Source of the DNA: Cyclobacteriaceae bacterium
GTDB taxonomy: Bacteria > Bacteroidota > Bacteroidia > Cytophagales > Cyclobacteriaceae
DNA: 9,751 nucleotides
Direction: 5' to 3'
Assembly (NCBI GenBank): GCA_025363495.1
Contig: JANYDR010000431.1
Coordinates: forward strand, 1-9,751
Shown here: in pieces, positions 6,815-9,751 of the stretch
Numbering within the stretch: the stretch's first letter is position 1
Layout of the letters: every line of letters starts with the position of its first letter
The notes under the pieces: generated by a model
Database searches by the model: none
Told to the model about the DNA's origin: nothing
The model's input: only the letters and a program-made list of their open reading frames with translations
Translations under genes and position numbers: made by a program

Positions 6815-6893
6815 AAGACGATGAAGTTTTTTATTTGATTTGACTACGCGTCAAATCGTCTTCTGACTCCGATGGCACGCACTTTCAATGCGT
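6815..6893 (+). promoter_or_regulatory. Hairpin-rich leader upstream of the MATE gene
   Basis: The 275-bp gap at 6660-6934 contains no convincing gene but has structure close to the exporter start. GATTTGAC (6837-6844) and GTCAAATC (6850-6857) form a perfect 8-bp stem with a 5-nt loop. AAGACGAT (6815-6822) is a perfect complement of ATCGTCTT (6855-6862), and the two stems share 6855-6857, so they are nested or partly exclusive. A smaller stem pairs ACGCA (6877-6881) with TGCGT (6889-6893). The structures end about 40 bp before the start codon. They could be an RNA leader switch, a protein-binding palindrome, or chance. No ligand class is recognised. Confidence 0.4.
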
Positions 6894-6934
6894 TGACCAT
6901 TATTCTTTTTTATTTACTTATTTTAATTTAAGCT

Positions 6935-8341
6935 ATGAAGGTCTTTACAAAAACGGCTTCTCTATTTAATTTATTCAAGGAAGCCATAAAAGGCTCTGAA
7001 CAGAACTTCACGGAAGGAAGTATCAACCGTGCAATCTTTCTACTGTCGATTCCGATGATACTCGAGATGGCGATGGAGTCATTGCTCGCGGTGGTTGATA
7101 TATTTTTCATCAGTCGCCTCAACGATAACAATGCTGTCACGGCAGTAGGGCTTACAGAATCTGTTTCGGGAATAATTTATTCCATGGCAATGGGGTTGGG
7201 CATGGCAGCTACCGCAATGGTGTCAAGGCGGATCGGTGAAAAAGATTCACCCGGTGCGGCTATCGCAGCTGTCAATGCATTATACATTGGAGCAGCATTG
7301 TCAGTTATAATAAGCTTGTCGGGAATTTTATTTTACAAAGATGTACTTCGATTAATGGGTGCATCTGAAGAGATCGTGTCGGTTGGTTCGGGTTATACAC
7401 TTTGGATACTTGGAGGAAACTTTACAATTGTTGGTCTCTTTCTTATCAATGCAATTTTTCGTGGTGCCGGAAACGCCGCGATTGCCATGCAATCTTTGTG
7501 GATCGCCAATATCCTGAATATGATCCTTGATCCTATTTTAATTTTTGGATGGGGTCCGATCGAACCAATGGGTGTCGCGGGCGCCGCCATTGCTACTAAT
7601 ATTGGAAGAGGAGCTGGGGTATTATTTCAATTGTATTATCTATACGGTGAAAAAGGCATTATTAAAATACGCAAGAGCAACATAAAAATAGATTGGAATA
7701 TCATTACGCGTTTGCTGAAAATTGCCTCCGGAAATGTCGGACAATTTTTAATTTCCACAGCAAGCTGGCTCTTCCTTGCGAGAATCATAGTGAATTTTGG
7801 AAGTGCTGCGTTTGCTGGATATCAGATTGCAATACGCGTCATCATCTTCACAATTCTTCCTTCCTGGGGAATGGCCAATGCTGCAGCAACACTCGTGGGA
7901 CAAAATTTAGGAGCAAAACAACCTGAACGTGCGGAAGAATCTGTTTGGAAAGCAGGTTTTCTAAACATGGTCTTCCTGGGGTTGATCTCTATCGTGTTCT
8001 ATTTTGTTTCCGAACCGATTATGAAATTCTTTTCTTCTGATCTTGAGGTTATTCGTTATGGAACACAATGTCTAAGAATTGTTGCCTTTGGTTATGTGTT
8101 TTTCGGATACGGAATGGTGATCGTACAGTCGTTCAATGGCGCGGGCGATTCACGAACACCAACAATTCTAAACTTGTTTGGCTATTGGTTTTTTCAGATT
8201 CCGTTAGCGTACGTACTGGCAATCAAGCTTGACTTTGGAGCGTCTGGATCTTTTTGGGCGATTGCTATTGCTGAATCGGTACTGGCAATTGTGGCGATTA
8301 TTATATTTAGAAGGGGAACATGGAAAAATATTAAAATATAA
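6935..8341 (+). CDS. MATE family efflux transporter
   Basis: Inner-membrane exporter of the multidrug and toxic compound extrusion family, which uses a sodium or proton gradient to expel cationic, often aromatic, compounds. The 468 residues fit the usual 450-480 and give about 12 hydrophobic helices in two six-helix lobes. Family features seen: SIPMILEMAMESLLAVVD at 38-55 in helix 1, SRRIGEKD at 97-104 after helix 2, IFRGAGNAA at 174-182, ILDPILIFGWG at 197-207, and the C-lobe counterparts LVGQNLGAKQPERAEE (320-335) and SFNGAGDSRTP (399-409). ATG 6935 gives an N-terminal cytoplasmic helix before helix 1, normal for the family. The real substrate cannot be told from sequence. The gene stands alone between a hairpin-rich leader and an inverted repeat; the downstream gene is convergent. 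Confidence 0.95.
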   Translation: MKVFTKTASLFNLFKEAIKGSEQNFTEGSINRAIFLLSIPMILEMAMESLLAVVDIFFISRLNDNNAVTAVGLTESVSGIIYSMAMGLGMAATAMVSRRIGEKDSPGAAIAAVNALYIGAALSVIISLSGILFYKDVLRLMGASEEIVSVGSGYTLWILGGNFTIVGLFLINAIFRGAGNAAIAMQSLWIANILNMILDPILIFGWGPIEPMGVAGAAIATNIGRGAGVLFQLYYLYGEKGIIKIRKSNIKIDWNIITRLLKIASGNVGQFLISTASWLFLARIIVNFGSAAFAGYQIAIRVIIFTILPSWGMANAAATLVGQNLGAKQPERAEESVWKAGFLNMVFLGLISIVFYFVSEPIMKFFSSDLEVIRYGTQCLRIVAFGYVFFGYGMVIVQSFNGAGDSRTPTILNLFGYWFFQIPLAYVLAIKLDFGASGSFWAIAIAESVLAIVAIIIFRRGTWKNIKI

Positions 8342-8406
8342 AAAAGGCATTAGGGCTTAGGCATTGGGAGTTCACGGTTAATTCGAAGACGATGCGCCCT
8401 AATGCC
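8340..8406 (-). terminator. Intrinsic terminator of the leftward coiled-coil gene, built from repeats
   Basis: On the minus strand GGCATTAGGG (8406-8397) pairs perfectly over 10 bp with CCCTAATGCC (8355-8346), followed at once by six T (8345-8340). The loop is long (about 41 nt), but further pairing is possible inside, for instance TTAGGCAT 8357-8364 with ATGCCTAA 8409-8416 in another register. The T run overlaps the MATE stop codon. The plus direction lacks a T run after the right arm, so it is a poorer terminator for the MATE gene. Confidence 0.55.
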
Positions 8407-8437
8407 TGATGCCTAATTCCCAACACCTAATGCCCAA
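8346..8437. repeat. Inverted pair of degenerate heptanucleotide arrays (unit TTRGGCA)
   Basis: The whole 98-bp gap between the convergent MATE and coiled-coil genes is repeat. The right part, 8396-8437, is six uninterrupted 7-bp words that read on the minus strand as TTGGGCA, TTAGGTG, TTGGGAA, TTAGGCA, TCAGGCA and TTAGGGC. The left part, 8346-8373, carries the same unit in the opposite orientation, for example GGCATTA at 8346 and GGCATTG at 8360, with period 7. A 22-bp unrelated spacer (8374-8395) separates them. The right array ends 2 bp before the stop codon of the leftward gene. Confidence 0.75.
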
Positions 8438-8439
8438 TA

Positions 8440-8721
8440 CTATTTCCCCTGATCAGATTGTTTTTTCTTAAACGCAGCTTTAATTGCTTTCTCCAGTTCT
8501 TCTCCTGCCTTCTTCAGACTTACCTCCACCTCTTTCCAGCGCTCTTTATTATCGGCATCCTTTCTGATTTTTTCAGCGGATACTTTCAGTTCCTCATATT
8601 TTTTCTTCAAATCGGCCTCTATTCGGGTACCGGCATCTTTGGCCTCCACAATGAATATGTCTAGTTTTTTGCCAAAATCCTTAAAAAATTGTTCGGCCTT
8701 GCCTTCCTGATTGGTTTCCAT
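8440..8721 (-). CDS. Small charged coiled-coil protein of unknown function
   Basis: A 93-residue protein, nearly all Lys/Glu/Ala-rich helix with heptad-like spacing, predicted as a soluble coiled coil with no signal peptide or membrane helix. About a third of the residues are Lys or Glu. The start is ATG 8721 (METNQEGK); a reading from TTG 8727 would add two residues but is less likely. The stop is TAG at 8440-8442, abutting the heptanucleotide array. It is divergent from the 229-residue gene with only 55 bp between starts, so the two probably share a promoter region. I do not recognise a named family. Small helical proteins with this composition are common in Bacteroidota, and the length and good start support a real gene. 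Confidence 0.72.
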   Translation of the reverse strand: METNQEGKAEQFFKDFGKKLDIFIVEAKDAGTRIEADLKKKYEELKVSAEKIRKDADNKERWKEVEVSLKKAGEELEKAIKAAFKKKQSDQGK

Positions 8722-8776
8722 ATGCAACAGATTATTTTTGATTCTCTAAATTACAGACTTTAAAGCTATATCTCCC
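8722..8776. promoter_or_regulatory. Short divergent promoter gap
   Basis: This is 55 bp of A/T-rich sequence between two genes transcribed away from each other (starts at 8721 and 8777). Both directions need a promoter, so the elements must overlap each other or the coding starts. No confident -33/-7 pair could be assigned. Confidence 0.35.
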
Positions 8777-9466
8777 ATGGAAACAGAACAAGATCCTCTG
8801 GACCACATTCTTAAGTTGCTGGAAAACAAATCCACGGCGAAGCAGATTACCTATAAAAAGTTAATTCAGGCTTTTGAATTGCTGGCCAAAGAATCCAAAC
8901 GGGTAGCGGGTGAACTTAAGAAGAAAGTAAAGCCGACTGACAACGACGTGACAGTCGATTTCAAGCGCATCAATGAAAACGAGTTTCAGTTGAAACTGGC
9001 TGGTGACTTATTGATTTTTGTACTCCATACTAATATTGTTACGTTTGAAGATGACCACGAAGTCATGAAAAATCCTTACATCCGTGAAAATGAAATCAAT
9101 CAATACTTTGGACAGATCATGGTATATAATTTTATGTCTGATTCTATCAGGTTCAATCGCGTAAATGATCCTGGATATTTGCTTGCAAGACTATTGATCA
9201 ATCATGACGGTCGCTACATTATAGAAGGAGAAGGAAAGCTGGGAATGATGTTCAGTCAGATATCCGATGGTCCGATTACTGAAGTTGATCTGAATATTTT
9301 AGTGAAACTGACACTTACACTAGCTATTGAAAATGATCTGATGGCCCCTCCTTATCCTCAGGTTAAGTTTATCACTCTTTATCAAAAGTTAGAAAAAACT
9401 CAGGAGTTGGGAGCTGGTCAGAAAATTGGTTTTAGAATGAGTTATCATGGGAAGCTTGAGGCTTGA
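8777..9466 (+). CDS. Uncharacterised soluble protein, 229 residues
   Basis: I cannot assign a family name. The product is a soluble cytoplasmic-looking protein with no signal peptide or membrane helix. Residues 1-52 are helical and charged (ILKLLENKSTAKQ, then KKLIQAFELLAKESKR, ending in a KKK stretch). From about 57 an alternating pattern suggests a beta-rich domain (VTVDFKRI, EFQLKLAGDLLIFVLHTNIVTF at 69-90). Next come a Tyr/Phe-rich segment, NPYIREN...QYFGQIMVYNFMSDSIRFNRVNDPGYLLARLL (99-140), and a helical C-terminal part with APPYPQVKFITL (190-201). ATG 8777 follows a short divergent gap and gives a clean N-terminus. The small lipoprotein gene and cmk follow on the same strand after an 82-bp gap containing a heptanucleotide array, so it may be upstream of, but not necessarily in, the cmk operon. 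Confidence 0.85.
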   Translation: METEQDPLDHILKLLENKSTAKQITYKKLIQAFELLAKESKRVAGELKKKVKPTDNDVTVDFKRINENEFQLKLAGDLLIFVLHTNIVTFEDDHEVMKNPYIRENEINQYFGQIMVYNFMSDSIRFNRVNDPGYLLARLLINHDGRYIIEGEGKLGMMFSQISDGPITEVDLNILVKLTLTLAIENDLMAPPYPQVKFITLYQKLEKTQELGAGQKIGFRMSYHGKLEA

Positions 9467-9490
9467 TAAAATTTTTTTAGTTGGAGCAAC

Positions 9491-9532
9491 TTCGACATTT
9501 AATATTCGGCCTTCGACATTTGACATTAATTT
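9491..9532 (+). repeat. Degenerate heptanucleotide tandem array (unit about TTYGACA)
   Basis: A 7-bp period runs through the gap before the small lipoprotein gene: TTCGACA (9491), TTTAATA (9498), TTCGGCC (9505), TTCGACA (9512), TTTGACA (9519), fading at TTAATTT (9526). The 10-bp word TTCGACATTT recurs exactly 21 bp (three units) apart at 9491 and 9512. The array lies 25 bp after the preceding stop codon and 16 bp before the next start, so it probably sits in a leader or promoter region. Confidence 0.62.
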
Positions 9533-9548
9533 AAATTAACGACACAAA

Positions 9549-9686
9549 ATGATTTTTAAAATATTGAAACTCACTTCGTTGGCCTTAATCATTGTCCTGG
9601 CAATGAATGCGTGCGCCTCAAAGCATTATCCACATAAAAAACTTAAGCATGGCAAACCAATTCCGTGTCCTCTGAAAGATTGCTGA
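9549..9686 (+). CDS. Putative 45-residue lipoprotein
   Basis: A short gene reading MIFKILKL, then a hydrophobic stretch SLALIIVLAMNAC, then CASKHYPHKKLKHGKP and a tail ending CPLKDC. The Lys before the hydrophobic core and Cys22 after Met-Asn-Ala look like a lipoprotein signal peptide, although Met-Asn before Ala-Cys is a weak lipobox. After Cys22 the mature part would be only 24 residues, basic and His/Lys-rich, with two more cysteines (40 and 45). The ATG at 9549 follows an A-rich leader, and the TGA at 9684-9686 is 3 bp before the cmk start, so the two are probably co-transcribed. Very short and unnamed. The signal peptide and tight spacing support it, but it could still be a chance frame. 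Confidence 0.6.
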   Translation: MIFKILKLTSLALIIVLAMNACASKHYPHKKLKHGKPIPCPLKDC

Positions 9687-9689
9687 GTC

Positions 9690-9751
9690 ATGAAGAAAAT
9701 TATAATTGCCATTGATGGATATTCAGCCTGTGGGAAAAGCACTACTGCTAA
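9690..9751 (+). CDS. cmk: Cytidylate (CMP/dCMP) kinase, 3' end outside window
   Basis: Cytoplasmic nucleoside monophosphate kinase that makes CDP or dCDP from CMP or dCMP with ATP, in pyrimidine salvage and recycling. Only the first 20 residues are visible: MKKIIIAIDGYSACGKSTTA. The Walker A loop GYSACGKST, directly after the first beta strand IIIAIDG, is the form I know from Bacteroidota Cmk (E. coli has GPSGAGKGT). The usual length is about 230 residues, so over 90 percent is missing. It starts 3 bp after the small lipoprotein gene. The call rests on this short N-terminus; another P-loop kinase is possible but less likely. Confidence 0.85.
   Translation, partial: MKKIIIAIDGYSACGKSTTA

Noticed and set aside
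7693..7926. Plus-strand 77-residue frame inside the MATE gene
   Set aside because: It is an out-of-frame shadow of conserved MATE sequence with an odd Cys/His-rich composition.

Overview
The window looks like a chromosomal segment of a Bacteroidota genome, most likely in or near Cytophagales. The evidence is the Bacteroidota-type CMP kinase start (GYSACGKST), a LytS-like kinase overlapping a LytTR regulator, a MacB/FtsX-type permease, very small ExbB-like membrane proteins, and A/T-rich gene leaders with no clear Shine-Dalgarno sequence. The lineage call is an inference from gene style; no marker phylogeny could be run.

Layout. (1) 1-1655 is housekeeping: the 3' part of rpsB, an intrinsic terminator, a short tandem array, tsf and a second terminator. 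(2) 1762-3339 holds two broken genes facing each other. A rightward secreted-protein gene (possibly of the GloVer repeat type) and a leftward FtsX-type permease both lose their 3' ends at the same place, near 1987-1998, as a single deletion between convergent genes would produce. (3) 3434-4731 holds three leftward paralogous genes for tiny three-helix proteins resembling the core of MotA/TolQ/ExbB. (4) 4876-6659 is the divergent two-component pair: a membrane LytS-like histidine kinase and a LytTR response regulator overlapping by 4 bp. (5) 6935-8341 is a MATE-family exporter behind a hairpin-rich leader. (6) 8440-9686 holds a leftward coiled-coil protein, a rightward 229-residue conserved-looking protein and a 45-residue putative lipoprotein. 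(7) cmk starts 3 bp after the lipoprotein gene and runs off the window.

How the genes relate. rpsB and tsf are the usual translation pair, but a strong terminator separates them here. The kinase and regulator should form one signalling unit. They share a 144-bp divergent promoter region with the ExbB-like cluster, so control of that cluster is plausible but unproven. The permease remnant sits at the end of the cluster.

The least explained signal is non-coding. Three intergenic gaps (685-729, 8346-8437, 9491-9532) each hold degenerate tandem arrays with an exact 7-bp period. The unit differs in each gap: about YTGYAAC, TTRGGCA and TTYGACA. In the second gap the array is arranged as an inverted pair that forms the apparent terminator of the leftward gene.
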